From Taudactylus pleione (lineage: Eukaryota > Chordata > Amphibia > Anura > Myobatrachidae): a DNA stretch of 64,000 nucleotides. The position numbers and the translations under genes are program-made. The stretch spans positions 13,612,501-13,676,500 of the forward strand of contig JAUIMM010000113.1 of assembly GCA_031769625.1 (NCBI GenBank), read 5' to 3'. A model generated the notes under the pieces. That model was not told the DNA's origin. It did not search any database and was given only the letters and a program-made list of their open reading frames with translations. Shown piece by piece: positions 1 to 11,278 of the stretch; positions within the stretch are counted from its first letter, which is position 1, and the number at the start of each line of letters is the position of its first letter.

Positions 1-299
1 CGGCGGTCCCGCGGCGCAGCGCTGGCAGTAGATTCTGGCTTAGTGCCACAATCTACTGCGCATGCGCGGGTCTCTGGGAAAATGGTGCCTGTGCTGTTTT
101 CCTGGGGACAGCAGTACTGCGCATGAGTGAGTCACCGGGAAAATGGCCGCTGACATTTTCCCAGTGATATTTGCTGCTCTGCAGCGCTACGGGAAGGTAA
201 GCGTAAGACTATATGGGTGCAATGTGTGTGGTGTCGGCCCCCTGGACCCAGGGACCCGTGTGCACCGCACACCCTGCACCCATTATAGATACGCCCCTG
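1..299. mobile_element. Non-autonomous hAT-like element, right part only
   Basis: GC-rich sequence ending in TACGCCCCTG at 299. It resembles the elements at 4388-4710 and 31921-32283: all three share a terminal CAGGGG(C/T)GTAT-type repeat, GCGCATGCGC-like stretches and a segment reading ACCGCACACCCTGCACCCAT. The left end lies outside the window. hAT assignment is inferred from the related copies, which carry 8-bp target duplications. Confidence 0.55.
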
Positions 300-1524
300 T
301 ATGGGCCTTATGTACAGAAATAGTCCAAAGTGGTACGAACCAACGCAATTCCAGCTATTTAGCCCATAGCGGCAGTAATTTAAAAAGCAAAACCTGATTG
401 GCTTTGTACTGATTATAAGAGGTGAAGTAAGAGGAATATGCAGAGCGGATGGCACATCGCAAGAGGAGAAATGTCAGCGCAATAAATAAATAAAAAGAAC
501 AGAGCGCAACAACTTAATAAAAGATAATTAATGATAAGAGGCCGTATAATGTACGAGGGAGAGAAGGGACAGGAGTTGGACCATAGCAGACATTACAGTA
601 GTAATACATGTCCTATTTCAATTATCAATTATACTTCCTATAGCAGGATTATTACAAATACAGTATATAAATAATTCCATATCCCTACAATCAAATGTTT
701 ATATAAAGAAATTGGTGAAGCATAGAAGTGTATAGAAAAGATGAGTCTGTTGAAAATATCAACTTTAGGAACTCTGAGTTCTCCTATATGTTAATAAATG
801 TAAATTGTATATATGTATGTACAGTATGTATGTATGTATGTGGCCAATCTGTCTACTGAAGTTTTTGTAATCATTTGCTGCATAAGAAGAATTCTTCCTT
901 AATAACTATTAATTATTGCATAAAACCACATTATACTTGTTATCATGTAATGTGATGTACAGTATGTCTAATAGGGACTCAAGTGTTAACACTTATATTT
1001 ACTTCAAAGCTACAAACCCTAAATATTCATAGCTAGGCATTTTAATTAAAACATAAATGTAATATGACTGATTTTTTTAGGTACAGTATAAGCTTAATGA
1101 GATACAAATACTGATAAAAAGCAAGTAACAATATGCATTATTAAATATAATTGTTTTATAATTACCAGTGATGATATCTGTTGGGTTCAATTGAGAGCAC
1201 AATATTTACACTGTAGTTTACTAATGAACATATAAATGTACAATCATTACTGGACTAAGCTGTTGTTTACTTTACATACTTTTGATGGCCAATAGATCAA
1301 TATTATGTTTACCTTCGAAGCGCAGGAGACTATTTAGACAAGGGTGGAGTTTTAAGCTAGTATTATGCTGACAAAGTGGGTGTGCTGGGTGATTCCTACA
1401 GTTGGACTATGTTTATCTGCATGCCGGTATATGCCTACATTTGTGTTTATGGTTATCTAAAAGTGAGGTTTTTAGAACTTCTCCTGGAACCGTTATTTCT
1501 CTGTTACATGCAATAAATCCAAAT
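300..1524. other. AT-rich stretch with no recognised gene
   Basis: No convincing open frame, splice-bounded exon or known repeat was recognised. A short TATG/TGTA microsatellite lies near 810-842. If the RBR ligase gene continues leftwards this is intron or 3' flanking sequence; its missing C-terminal exons were not found here. Confidence 0.5.
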
Positions 1525-2451
1525 CTACCTAAACAACACATAAAATTCAGCTTGAAAGTGGGTGTTCATTTTGTTATTGAAACTTTTCATGGTATACAAG
1601 GCTTGCACAGCAGGGCAAGTCAGGGACTGCACCAGCACAGGACCCATTTCATAGTTCTTCATGCTGCTGACTGATTCCTGTGGTGTCAACAGCAAACTCC
1701 TGCTCCGGGCCTCCCACCTGAACCACACCAACTCCTGATGCAGCTTTTCCCAGATGCCCTTGTTGATCCTGAATTATCTTCTGAAACATTTCTGTAACCA
1801 GCCTGATGAACCTTACGTTGCCACAATCGTTAAATGCCTCCAAGTACTCTCTGGTCGTGACACACTTATTATACACTTTGCCTCTGCACTAGAGGTCTCA
1901 CTGGGAGGGATGAACACCAAAAGTACCGCTGCTTAACTACAAGGATGTGCTTGACCATAAGGTACTTCTGACCAACCAGCCATCATGGATGTGATGCCTC
2001 ATCAATGAGCTCGGCTGGCACTTATCCCACACTGACTCTGAGGTAGTGCTGAAGGACTAGGATAAAAAAAAACAACCTGGTTCTGTGATATTACAGGGGC
2101 AAGGCACTGCTGGATCACTTGCAGCTGTCCCCGAATCTAGCTTGACAGCAGTACAAATGCTTGTCACAATCTCTATAATCCTTTCTTTTTACTCTATGGA
2201 TTCCATTCAAACTGTTAAGCTCAAACCCCCAACTTCCTCTATTACCGCAAATTTCGAGTCATACTCGCTAACTTCCTCATCCCAGCAGCCAGCTGGCGGC
2301 CCATCCACCCATCCATAATTCCCTTTTTTGGAATGAGTTCTCTGAACCACTGAAATTGTGTGAAGTTGTTGTTTGGAATTGGAGGATAAACAACAAAACT
2401 ACCATATATCTCCTGGCAAAGGTATAGATATTGATTATAATGCACTGGCAT
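1525..2451 (-). pseudogene. Minus-strand protein-like remnant, unidentified
   Basis: Two minus-strand open stretches, 1649-1876 (75 codons, containing EYLEAFNDCGNVRFIRLVTE) and 2242-2451 (69 codons, containing PPIPNNNFTQFQWFRELIPK), have a protein-like composition. They are separated by stops and frame changes. I do not recognise the family. They could be an old processed pseudogene or a decayed transposon gene. They do not match the LDD sequence expected downstream of the RBR ligase RING2 exon, so I do not join them to that gene. Confidence 0.2.
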
Positions 2452-2761
2452 ATATTTTATTATGTAGGGAACAATAATGTTTAAGGAGAATGTGGTGGAA
2501 ATGTAACTTGGTTAACTGGTCCTGCCAGATAACTTGGGTGTTACATAGTAATAGTGGTAATAGTAATATGCCTGAAACCCCCCATAATAATGGGGGTAGA
2601 ACGTAGCATGTCTGCTGTAGACAGTGTTTGCCAATTTCTATTTATTTGATCTTGTTATTAAACTATTCTTCACATAAGATCCATTTATGGGTTCATTAGT
2701 AGTGGTGGTGGAACTTGTAGGATGATATAGCAGATAGAATAAAAGACTAGAATCTACTTAC

Positions 2762-2880
2762 AGTTCCTTGGTGAAACGGTTGTCTGCAGCCACCACAGAA
2801 TTCATGCTGACACTGTGTGCACTTGAAGTGTAAGCATCCTCCTTTCCACAAGTCAAATCGAAATGTACAAGAAGGACAAG
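2762..2880 (-). CDS. HOIP-like RBR ubiquitin ligase, exon encoding RING2
   Basis: This 119-nt exon has an acceptor ending GATTGTCTAG and a donor GTAAGT. It starts with the last two bases of a codon split with the exon at 7773-7875. It encodes CPSC, then KGGCLHFKCTQCQHEFCGGC, the RING2 of an RBR E3 ligase. By analogy with HOIP and parkin, the catalytic cysteine is that of GGC-LH (codon at 2834-2836), which takes ubiquitin from E2 as a thioester; the following His of the active site is also present. The spacing and the HFxCTQC pattern are those of HOIP (RNF31), the linear-chain-forming subunit of LUBAC. HOIP's LDD region should follow, but no such exon is visible between here and position 1. 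Identity looks well below that expected for a plain RNF31 orthologue, so it may be a paralogue. Confidence 0.85.
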
Positions 2881-3008
2881 CTAGACAATCGCACCAAAAA
2901 AAGAAATATATACTTATATATAAAGCACATTAATGGTGTCACTACACGTTGTACAGACGTTTTCGACATTTGTTTTTGTGTAAACAGTTTCTGTAAATAC
3001 ATTTGAGG

Positions 3009-3165
3009 TAAATTTATTAAAGCTTCTAAAAGTGGTGTTATCCATAGCAACCAATCAGATTATATCTATTATTTTCTAGTAAACAGTAGATAAATGATAG
3101 CTAGTATCTGTTTGGTTGCTATGGGCTACACGACCACTATTCATTTTTCAGAAGCTTAAGTACAG
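3009..3165. repeat. Palindromic MITE (AACCAATCAG family)
   Basis: Inverted arms of about 60 bp: the left arm TAAAGCTTCTAAAAGTGGTG...ATAGCAACCAATCAGA is repeated in reverse complement at the right end (GGTTGCTATGG...AGAAGCTT). Half-copies of a similar family lie near 10371 and 31525. No coding capacity. Confidence 0.75.
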
Positions 3166-3769
3166 ATGTGCCCTCATACACCTGTCGTCAATATGTCATG
3201 TGGCGCAAGCGAGCTGCGACGAGCAGTGCAGCATCTTTGTCGCTTGTTTTAGTCGCAAATTTAGCCTTAGGATGTGACAAAACCGCTTTACTGCACTGCA
3301 CTGATCACTTTGATATTCAACACTTGGGAATTCAATTAGATGCGAAAAAGCAAAAACTTAATGTCAGAGAAGCTTTTGGACAATTCGCTTGTTTTTGTGC
3401 GATCTTTTCACGTCTTTTGTCTATGCGCGCTACCGTTTTTCCGCACTATCCTATTACAAAAGACATGAAAATACATTTGCACGAAAACTGTGCATGGTGA
3501 AACCAGCGAAAAGTACAGCACAATTTGGGGAAATCAGCCTTTACCCCATAACTGACATAGGAAATCAATTTAGTTGTGTAGTAGAGAACCTAATAAAAGT
3601 ATTTGGGGTTCTTAAATTGTGTAAAATGGCTGTTATATGCATATTTGTGTAACATTGGAAAAATTATAAAAAGTTTTTTTGGCCAAAATAAATAGTGCAG
3701 TTAAATTAGTGCTACATGAAAATGGGTGCAAGTATATTTTTGTGTCCTAAAACTACACTTTAAAAATAC
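3166..3769. other. Unassigned sequence between MITE and hAT element
   Basis: Open frames of 87-110 codons occur on the plus strand but have no family resemblance or splice context that I recognise. The stretch is AT-rich towards its right end. It may hold a lost 5' end of the hAT element or an unrelated repeat. Confidence 0.35.
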
Positions 3770-3879
3770 ACCTGGTGCAGCCACCTGCAAATCCAAATCC
3801 CGTCTAGATTCAACTTCACTAGGCAGCCGATATCGAGAATGTACAGAGATGTCAGAAAAATTGTCCTCAGTGTCCTAAA

Positions 3880-5815
3880 ATATGCTGTTGTACCCAATGT
3901 CCACTTAACCACGGATATGTGGACAAGTGGAACAGGGCAGACTATATGACTGTGACAGCCCACTGGGTAGATATATCGCCTTACACAGCAACAACAGCAG
4001 CGTCACCAGTAGCAGCATCTCAGAAATGCCAGCTCGTTCCAAGGTAGGCTACACTGTGTATCACCGGTTTCAGTAAGAGGCACACCGCCGACAACCTCTT
4101 AAAGAAACTGAGGGAAATCATCGCCCAATGGCTTACCACACTTAGACTCTCCTGGGGATTTGTGATATCTGACAACGCCACCAATATTGTGCGGACATTA
4201 CATCTGGGCAAATTCCATCACGTCCCATGTTTTGCTCACACAATAAATTTGGTAGTGCAGAATTTTTGGAAAAACGACAGGACCGTGCAGGAGACGTTTT
4301 GGGTGGCCCGAAAAATTTCAAGCCACTTTCGCCATTCAGCGACTGCGTGCCGAAAAGTGGAACACTTTGAAAACACTCTTTAACCTGCAGGGGTGTATTT
4401 AGAGAGGAGGGGGCCCGTGTTCACTCACCATCCGGGGCCCCCTCCTCTCTCTCCGGCGGTCAAGGCGTATTGACACATTCAGTAGACTCCGAACATTAGT
4501 CTGTGCCCGGAGTCTACTGCGCATGTGCAGTACACCGGGAAGCTGTCGTGACAGCCATTTTCCTAGCGATTTCCCTACTGAGCATGCGCAGAACACCGGT
4601 AAAGTGGATGCTGCGGCCACTTTCCAGGCATTCTGTGTAGCCGATGTGGGACTTCGGAGAAGTAAGTATTTGGAAGTATTGGTGCAGGGTGTGCTGTGTG
4701 GGCCCCCCTGTGAACCTGCCCTGCCATCACCTGAAGCAAGAGGTTGCAATGCGGTGGAACTCAACACTCTATATGCTTCAGAGGATGGAGGAGCACCAAA
4801 AGGCCATTCAAGCCTATATATCCACCTATGACATAGGCAAAGGAGGGGGCATGCACCTGACTCAAGCGCAGTGGAGAATGATTTCCGTGTTGTGCAAGGT
4901 TCTCCAGCCCATCGAACTTGCCACACGTGAAGACAGTTCAGACACTGCCAGCTTGAGTCAGGCCATTCCCTTCATCAAGCTTTTGCAGAAGCAGCTGGAG
5001 AAAGTGAAGGAGGAGCTAAGACAGTGATTCCGCTTGGTATGTGCGACTTGTGGATGAAGCCCTTCATTCACTTTCCCAGGATTCGAGGATGGTCAATCTG
5101 TTGCAATCAGACCACTACATTTTGGCCTTGGTGCTCAATCCTAGGTTTAAATCCTACGTGGCGTCTATCTTTCCGGCGGACACAAGCCTGTAGAAGGGCA
5201 AAGACCTGCTGGTGAAAACACTGTCAGCTGAAGCGGAACGTGACATGGCAACAGCTCCTTCTTAATTTTCTCCCGCAACTGGGGCTGCCAGGAAACAACT
5301 TAGATATCCTAATCAACCCGCTGGCAGTGATGCAGGGCAGGCAGGACCAAGTTTGGACATCTGGCCCGGACTGAAGGACCTGCCAACAATTTCTGATGTG
5401 TCTACTGTCACTGCATATGATGCTGTCACCATTGAAAGAATGGTGGAGGATTACATCGGTGACAACATCCAAGTAGGCATGTCAGACAGTCTGTACCTGT
5501 ACTGGCAGGAAAAAGAGGCAATTTGGAGGCCCTGTACAAACTGGCTCTATTTTATCTAAGTGGCACCCCTCCAGTGTGTACTCTGAAAGAGTTTTTAGTG
5601 CAGCCAGGAACCTTGTTAGCGAAAGATGTAGGAGGTTGCTTCCACAAAATGTGGAGATGATGTTCATCAAAATTAATTATCAATTCTTCCGAGAAGACCA
5701 GCCTCCAGAAAGTACAGAGGGACCTGTGGTGGTGGATTCCAGCGGGGACGAATTAATACTCTGTGAGGATGAGGATGTACACAACACTGAAGAGGGTGGA
5801 GGAATCGGTGGATGA
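3880..5815 (+). pseudogene. hAT (ZBED-like) transposase, inactivated
   Basis: Pieces of a hAT transposase run in order along the plus strand. First comes HLTTDMWTSGTGQ near 3900-3937 (first catalytic Asp in TTDMWTS), then a frameshift and MTVTAHWVD. VISDNATNIVRTLH at about 4160 carries the second Asp and continues into HVPCFAHTINLVVQ. MRWNSTLYMLQRMEEHQKAI near 4750 resumes after the inserted element. YSERVFSAARNLVSERCRRL at about 5576 holds the catalytic Glu and starts the C-terminal dimerisation region, ending in an acidic tail at 5815. Several stops and frameshifts (for example near 3938, 5190 and 5530) make it non-functional. The layout is that of the ZBED4-like branch of the hAT superfamily. 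Confidence 0.85.
4388..4710. mobile_element. Non-autonomous hAT-type element inside the hAT transposase
   Basis: It starts CAGGGGTGTATTTAG and ends GGCCCCCCTG. It is flanked by 8-bp duplications TTAACCTG (4380-4387) and TGAACCTG (4711-4718), one mismatch. Removing it rejoins the transposase just before the MRWNSTLY motif. Same family as 1-299 and 31921-32283. No coding capacity. Confidence 0.8.
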
Positions 5816-6721
5816 GGATGAGGACGACATCTTGCCTCTGTAGAGCCAGTTTGTGCAGGGACAGATTAATTGCCAGCTTGTTTTGTGGGGGCCCAAATGA
5901 ACCAATGATTTCAGCCACAGTCGTGTGGCAGACCCTGGCTCTGAAATTATTGGTTTGTTAAAGTGTGCATGTCCTGTTTATACAACATAAGGGTGGGTGG
6001 GAGGGCCCAAGGACAATTTCATCTTGCACCTCTTTTTTTTGTTTGCATTATGTACTCTTTGGGGCCTAGCTTTTCAAACTGCCATCCTGTCTGCCACTGC
6101 AGTGCCACTCCTAGATGGGCCACGTGTTTGTGCTTCCCACTTGTGTTGCTTAGCATAGTCATCCAGCTACTGTACCTCGGTGCAACCTTTTGGCCTAAAA
6201 ACAATATTATGAGGTGTTCAGAATAGACTGGAAATGAATGTTATTGAGGTTAATAATATTGTAGGAACAAAAAATAAATAAAATGCTGTGATTTTAGCTG
6301 TTTTTATGCTTTTTTCCCAAAAAAATACAGATCCAAAACCAAAACCCAGAAGGATGGTTTTGGCAAAACCAATCCAGATCCAAACATGAAGAAAGATCCA
6401 GATCCAAAACCAAAACACAAAAAATGAAAAGTGGCCGGTGCACACCCCTAGTACATATGTATGTGTATATAGGGGGCAGCTGCATCAATGAAGAGTTTGG
6501 CTGCAGAGTGAAGTATGGAGGAGTTAGGCGGGCATGGGGCTGTGCTGTATTATAGATTTAGATCTGCCAGCAGCTTGCTATCTGATTTATCCCATTTCAG
6601 GGGCCATAGTCTGTGGCTGTGATGTCCCCAGTATTTTGTGTTGGTTGTTGAGTTCTCTGTATTATATGGCACTCATTGCAAAGTTCTTTGTAGTGTATGG
6701 TGGTCACTTGGTGGGGTGTGG

Positions 6722-6869
6722 AGGGGAAATGTACTTAGCCGTGGACAGGGATAAAGTACCAACCAATCAGCTCCTAACTGCCACTTTTCAGGCTGTTTTT
6801 GAAAAATGGCAGTTAGGAGCTGGTTGGTTGGTACTTTATCACTTTTGAAGGCTTAGTACATCTCCCCCT
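6722..6869. repeat. Palindromic MITE, GTACTAAGC/AACCAATCAGCTCCTAAC family
   Basis: Near-perfect inverted arms: AAAGTACCAACCAATCAGCTCCTAACTGCC is mirrored by GGCAGTTAGGAGCTGGTTGGTTGGTACTTT. Outer ends read GGAAATGTACTTAGCC and GGCTTAGTACATCTCC. Same family as 37690-37806, 38927-39123 and 62445-62974. Confidence 0.8.
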
Positions 6870-6879
6870 TGGAAGCTTA

Positions 6880-7256
6880 GTGGATTATATGGCAGACACT
6901 AGTGCTCTGTATTATATGGCGGTCTCTGTTATGCTCTATGTATTATATGGTGATCACTGTGACGCTCTCTGTATTATATGGCACTCACTGCGATGTTCTC
7001 TGTATTATATGGCACTCACTGCGATGATCTCTGTATTATATGGCAGTCACTGTGATGTTCTTTGTAATGTATGGCGGTCACTTGGATGCTTGGTGTATTA
7101 TATGACAGGCACAGATGCATTGTATTATATGCAATGTTTATTTACATAATATATTTTGGTCATTGTAATGCTCTCTGTATTATAAGGCGGTCACTGAGAT
7201 GTTCTCTGCATTATCTGGTGGTCACTGTGATGCTCCCTATATTATATAGCAGTCAA
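6880..7256. repeat. Degenerate minisatellite, about 34-bp unit
   Basis: About ten imperfect copies of a unit like CTCTGTATTATATGGCACTC plus ACTGCGATGTT. Related units already appear at 6655-6715, on the other side of the MITE at 6722-6869, which therefore probably inserted into an older array. ORFs in this stretch reflect the repeat, not a protein. Confidence 0.8.
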
Positions 7257-7772
7257 AATGTGTAGCGGGGGCAGGGCCACGATGACTAGATCACACAGAC
7301 ACGCCCCACGCCCCTCGCACCGCCCCTAATGTCGGGTAATGTCCCTGGCCATACCCCCCACGCCAGTAGAGGCCAGCAAGAATGTTGGCAAGTACTGTAT
7401 GTTACAATGCAATTTAGATTACAGTTTGGACAAGTCCCTCTCAAATCTATATCTGTGTACATTTTACATCTGCCCCACCTGCAGTGCAACATGGTTTTTC
7501 CAAGATGCAAAGTTACTTGCTTTTTTTTTACTCCTAACTCAAAATCACTCCTATATCCGCTTGCCGTGCATGTGAACTCAAGGCCATCACCATTTTCTGA
7601 TGACATTATAAAGGCTAAACATTTTCTATAGTGGAATGTTTAACAGAAGTCATGAGGATAATGTCATAGTCTAAACTACTCAATATCTACACAACGGCTG
7701 TAATTTATTTTTTTCAATGGTCCTTATCCAACCATCCATTAATGCAAAAGTGAATTACTGTAATAGTACTAC
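7257..7772 (-). other. Intron sequence of RBR ligase gene
   Basis: It includes a short C-rich segment at 7290-7370 (ACGCCCCACGCCCC). Otherwise no gene or recognised repeat. Confidence 0.5.
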
Positions 7773-7875
7773 CAATCCCATGCTCCAAAAGATAAGTGTC
7801 CAGTTCCTTTGGTTTGTGTTGCAGCTTCAGCAATCTAAACTCTTTACACTGTAGATTTTCATGTGTGTCCTCCCA
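7773..7875 (-). CDS. HOIP-like RBR ligase, exon between IBR and RING2
   Basis: A 103-nt exon with acceptor CTTTTCTGTCGCACAG and donor GTAGTA. It starts in phase 0 and ends with one base (G) that completes a codon with the RING2 exon at 2762-2880. It encodes WEDTHENLQCKEFRLLKLQH and a following linker ending LEHGI. In HOIP the same segment finishes the IBR (a Trp-Glu then His then Cys) and leads, through a helical linker, into the first CPxC of RING2. The joined reading frame across the two exons is GI-A-CPSC, matching the HOIP arrangement. Confidence 0.85.
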
Positions 7876-8532
7876 CTGTGCGACAGAAAAGCAAACAATT
7901 AGTTTGTCCATAAACATTGCTATATACACAATTAACTATTTATCAGGCCTGGCAGAGAATAAAGAGTGGTACAAACAGAATCAAATCATCTCTCTATTCT
8001 AAGGAGCATCCTCAGACATTGGTGTTCTATAATACCACGGCCAGGAGACACCTCAATGCAACGTCCTACAATATGGCATTAATAAAAAAGTAAATAACAA
8101 CTGTTGTCACTAGATGGCAGTAAAACATATCTAAGCTTACAAGTAAAATATTACATTTCAAAAGTGATTAATTATGACATGTATAGTCTATATAAAAAAG
8201 AAACAATATTATGGGTCTGTAGCAGGTGCAATGGTGCATCAATACCTCTATACATTTAATTTACTGATAAAGACATTCCCCGATGCTGAGGGAATTTCTG
8301 TGTCCATAGACCTTATGCATTCTCTGCGTTCTCATGAGAAAATTAAAGTAAGTTTAACCATGAAATTAATTTATGTAGATTTATATAAAATAATATATAT
8401 ACATATAAATAATATTTATGAATATGGAATATATCCAACAATATTAGGCGCCACACACTTAACGAACAGTAGGATGAATTGACAGTATCCTACATGGATA
8501 GCACCGACTCATATAATTACTTCAGCACTTAC

Positions 8533-8622
8533 TTGTTCTTTGCAGCTGAAACAGGTGATTTTATTGCAGGCTGGACAATCCATTTTTATTGTGTCTAACT
8601 CATGCACAATACCAAATGAGCA
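8533..8622 (-). CDS. HOIP-like RBR ligase, exon encoding most of IBR
   Basis: A 90-nt exon (30 codons, phase 0 at both ends) with acceptor TTATCCTTTCAG and donor GTAAGT. It encodes CSFGIVHELDTIKMDCPACN followed by KITCFSCKEQ, the zinc-binding in-between-RING module. The first Cys pairs with WCSH at the end of the exon at 11279-11377, and the sequence runs on into WEDTH of the exon at 7773-7875. Confidence 0.87.
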
Positions 8623-8659
8623 CTGAAAGGATAAGGATGACATAAACATTACACTTACA

Positions 8660-9780
8660 GGGCCTGTTTCATCACGGATCGCTATTGTGATTGCAGTTGC
8701 GATTACGCACGCAGTCTGTGATTATGCACACAGTATGGTAATGACTGCAATCGCAAAGCTATTGGAAAGACGCCCAATGCTAGCATAGAGACGCCCACTA
8801 CCGCTTTCGTACATCCATAATACTTTGCAATCCTGCACATAAATCGGGAACATCGAGTGACATCGGCCCCTCACAGTGGCAAACGCAGGATTTCTAGAGA
8901 GAGGTTTCCAAATGCTTAATTTTAGAGTGAGTGTGGCCAGTCAATGAACAGGGCAGAATTAGTACTTAACAAGCTTTAATATGCATCATACATAGTATAT
9001 TGTGTATCGTAAATCCAGCATATACAGGACCAGTGATCACAGTATGCGGCAGTAGGGCCATCCTGCCTGAGCTGAATGTATTTATTTTAGATGTGGGCAC
9101 CATTCCAGACTATTAGAGCAAGTTCGGGAGCCTGGAGGAGTAGCAGAAGAACCTAGCACTGCCCTGGACATATGTACATATTGGGCTCTATAGCAGTACA
9201 TCTCTACCAGTGCATGTTTTCCAGATCTTCTAGTTGGTGCACAGGTTATTTATTACTGGCTGATACATGTTAAAAGATCCACAGGTGGTGCTAATTATTT
9301 CATTTGTGATACTGAGAAGAACATGAGGCACTAGTAACAATCTATTATATTACTATTTCTATTGTGGTCATGGTGTGGGCTGGGGAAGGGGGTTTCCAGG
9401 CAGACGGAAACCCCCCCTGCGTTTGCCTATGCCTCAGGCACTGTTACAACAGGTCTGACCTTACTCAGAAATTGCTAACTTCGTCGCACGCAGTGAGTAC
9501 TCAGGCTGCGTATGCCATCTCAGTGGCTAATTTATACACGCTCATGCAACTGCGTTCAAACGGACAGGCACGCCTGCATTTCTCCAACCAGTCCCCTGTC
9601 AACACCCCAAACACTCACTTCCTGTCAATCACTCTGCGATGGGTCTGCATGGTCTCTACGATCGCAGTGCCATCGCAATGGAGCCTTCGCGCACTGCAAT
9701 GCATATGCATACGCAGTACACAGCAATCAGCCGTCTGCACGCATAATCGCAATAGCGTTCCGTAATGATGAATCAGGCCC
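8660..9780. repeat. MITE with GGGCCTG-TTCA termini, interrupted
   Basis: Ends are GGGCCTGTTTCATCACGGA and its near reverse complement TCCGTAATGATGAATCAGGCCC. The interior is rich in GCAATCGCA and ATTGCGAT-type motifs on both strands. It contains the separate insertion 8874-9431. Related to the GATTCAG elements at 27317-27595 and 45737-46078. It lies in the intron just upstream of the IBR exon. Confidence 0.7.
8874..9431. mobile_element. Nested non-autonomous element, CAAACGCAGG termini
   Basis: Terminal inverted repeats CAGTGGCAAACGCAGG (left) and CCTGCGTTTGCCTATG (right) agree at 13 of 16 positions. A 5-bp duplication CCTCA flanks both sides (8869-8873, 9432-9436). The CAGTGG start suggests hAT, but the 5-bp duplication is shorter than the usual 8. 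Confidence 0.65.
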
Positions 9781-10139
9781 ATAGTACATAAACATATATA
9801 CATTTTAAAATACTTATTAATATGTCTTCCTTGCATTAAGTGTTAACATTGGGCATTGTTCGAACAGTAACCATCCTAAATGCAGTTGCTCAATAGTGCA
9901 GTGGGAGGTCCCATCCCCATCAGAGCATCTCAGTGACTGCTGGAGACAGGAGTGAGGCCCTACACCTGAAGATGTAGTAGGGAGCCACATTGTGGCCTGA
10001 TACAGAGGCAGGGTCCATAAACAGATCTACAAAAAACACACATCACCAGAAACAAGAGCAGGCACCCCAAATATATCACGTCCATGTTTTCCCTTTAATT
10101 ATATTTAAATGCTTCCTGTCAGTTCACTGAATTCATAAG
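9781..10139. other. Intron sequence, nothing recognised
   Basis: Mixed composition, no splice-bounded exon or known repeat seen. Confidence 0.4.
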
Positions 10140-10345
10140 GCCCTTAGAGAGTGGGGCAGAGAGTTTGGGCGATCAGGGGGAGAGATATAGGCAGGGGGAT
10201 AACAGCAGAGGGAGGGAACAAAATAGGAAAAGAGAGTGGGGAGGGGGAGAAAGACAGAGGGAAAAACATTACAGGTAGATAGGGTAGACAGAGAAAACAG
10301 TCAACTCTAGGCACAAAAGTTTGCGACCTGGCAAATGACAGGTCC
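10140..10345. repeat. Purine-rich tract
   Basis: About 140 bp of nearly pure A/G on the plus strand (GGGGGAGAGATATAGGC, GGAGGGGGAGAAAGACAGAG). A similar purine block lies at 31650-31850, and each has an AACCAATCAGA half-MITE beside it, so this pair may be one repeat family. Confidence 0.6.
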
Positions 10346-10370
10346 TTATCAATGCTCATTTAAAGGGTTA

Positions 10371-10600
10371 TATTTACTAAAGTGCAGGTTTATAGAAGTG
10401 GAGATGTTGCCCATAGAAACCAATCAGACTCTAGCTATTATCTTCACAGCGTGAATCCATGGGGGGAGCGATCAGTGTGGTCGCTCCCCCCCCACAGGAG
10501 ACTGCTGCTGCAGCTCAGCACACAGCAGCAGGTGCTGGGCTGCCGATGGACAGGAGGGAGGGGGGGTGTTGTCGGACCCGGGCCCCTCTGGCAAGACTGG
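10371..10600. repeat. Half MITE followed by GC-rich repeat fragment
   Basis: 10371-10445 is one arm of the AACCAATCAGA palindrome family. From about 10455, GC-rich sequence with a short hairpin (GGGGGGAGCGATCA and GGTCGCTCCCCCC) and AGCTCAGCACACAGCAGCAG resembles the repeat seen at 19385-19768, 25690-25945 and 33092-33331. Confidence 0.5.
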
Positions 10601-10609
10601 GCTCGGGTA

Positions 10610-10860
10610 ATTAGTATCCACCCTGCTCCCCAGTGCCTAAACCTAACCTCCCCCCCTAGCGCCTAAACCTAACCTTCCCCTCCCCGCACCCTAAACTTAA
10701 TACTCCCCCCTTAGTGCCTACCCCCCCCCTAATGCCTAACCCTAACCCTCCCCATAGTGCCTACGTCCTAACCCTTCCCCTAACCCTGCTACTCACCTTC
10801 GGGATGCCGGCTACGGGATTCTGACAGGTGTCGGGATTCTGGCACCAGTATTCTAAGTGC
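10610..10860. repeat. CCTAACCCTAAC-rich degenerate tandem array
   Basis: Repeated phrases such as GTGCCTAACCCTAACCCTCC alternate with C-tracts, then GGGATGCCGGCTACGGGATT and GGGATTCTGG. A longer copy is at 26260-26790. The motif resembles vertebrate telomere repeats, but the unit is about 25 bp and degenerate, so this is an interspersed element rather than a telomere relic. Confidence 0.7.
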
Positions 10861-11278
10861 CGACTTCCCCTATAAACGGTACTAATAAAATCCATACATA
10901 ACATACTAATAATACAGTAGGGTTGGACTAAAGGCAGTTTCTAGTTTACCCAAGACTTGCTTCTCTGTTCTGAGTTCATTCTCTGCTGGTTTCAGAAAGT
11001 GCCAGTGTTTTGTCAATTTACCTGAGAGATTTACTGGCAATTGTATAAAGGCAAATCTAGTCAATATATGCAGTTTATATCTAATGGTCAGTTCCCAATG
11101 TGATTAGTGACTCCAAGGGATTACCATGAACCTGGAGTTTAATGGTCCATATCGAGTACAGATAATTTACATAAAGAGATAACCCAAGGAAGTAGAATAA
11201 GTCTCAGGTGGAGTTATGGAGGAGCTATTTGGCAATCCAGTACCAGCACCTTAGACGAGTACAATTATTGTTACTTAC
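10861..11278 (-). other. Intron sequence, nothing recognised
   Basis: Between the CCTAA-rich element and the next RBR exon. No gene or repeat recognised. Confidence 0.4.

Larger units (their letters stand above)
3770..6454 (+). mobile_element. ZBED-type hAT transposon, 5'-truncated and decayed
   Basis: The right end reads GGTGCACACCCCTA at about 6454, preceded by an A-rich subterminal region of repeated GATCCAAAACCAAAAC motifs. The same right end occurs inverted at 12406-12806, which confirms the terminus. No matching left terminus was found, so the element is 5'-truncated near 3770. It carries a broken transposase and is interrupted at 4388-4710 by another hAT-type element. Confidence 0.8.

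Noticed and set aside
132..455. Overlapping frames on both strands near the left end
   Set aside because: They lie in a hAT-like repeat and its flank, with no homology or splice context.
4399..4926. 175-codon minus-strand frame
   Set aside because: Antisense of a hAT-type insertion and transposase; shadow of repeats.
10610..10860. Interstitial telomere from chromosome fusion
   Set aside because: Units are degenerate, about 25 bp, and a second copy at 26.3 kb has the same flanks, so it is a dispersed element.
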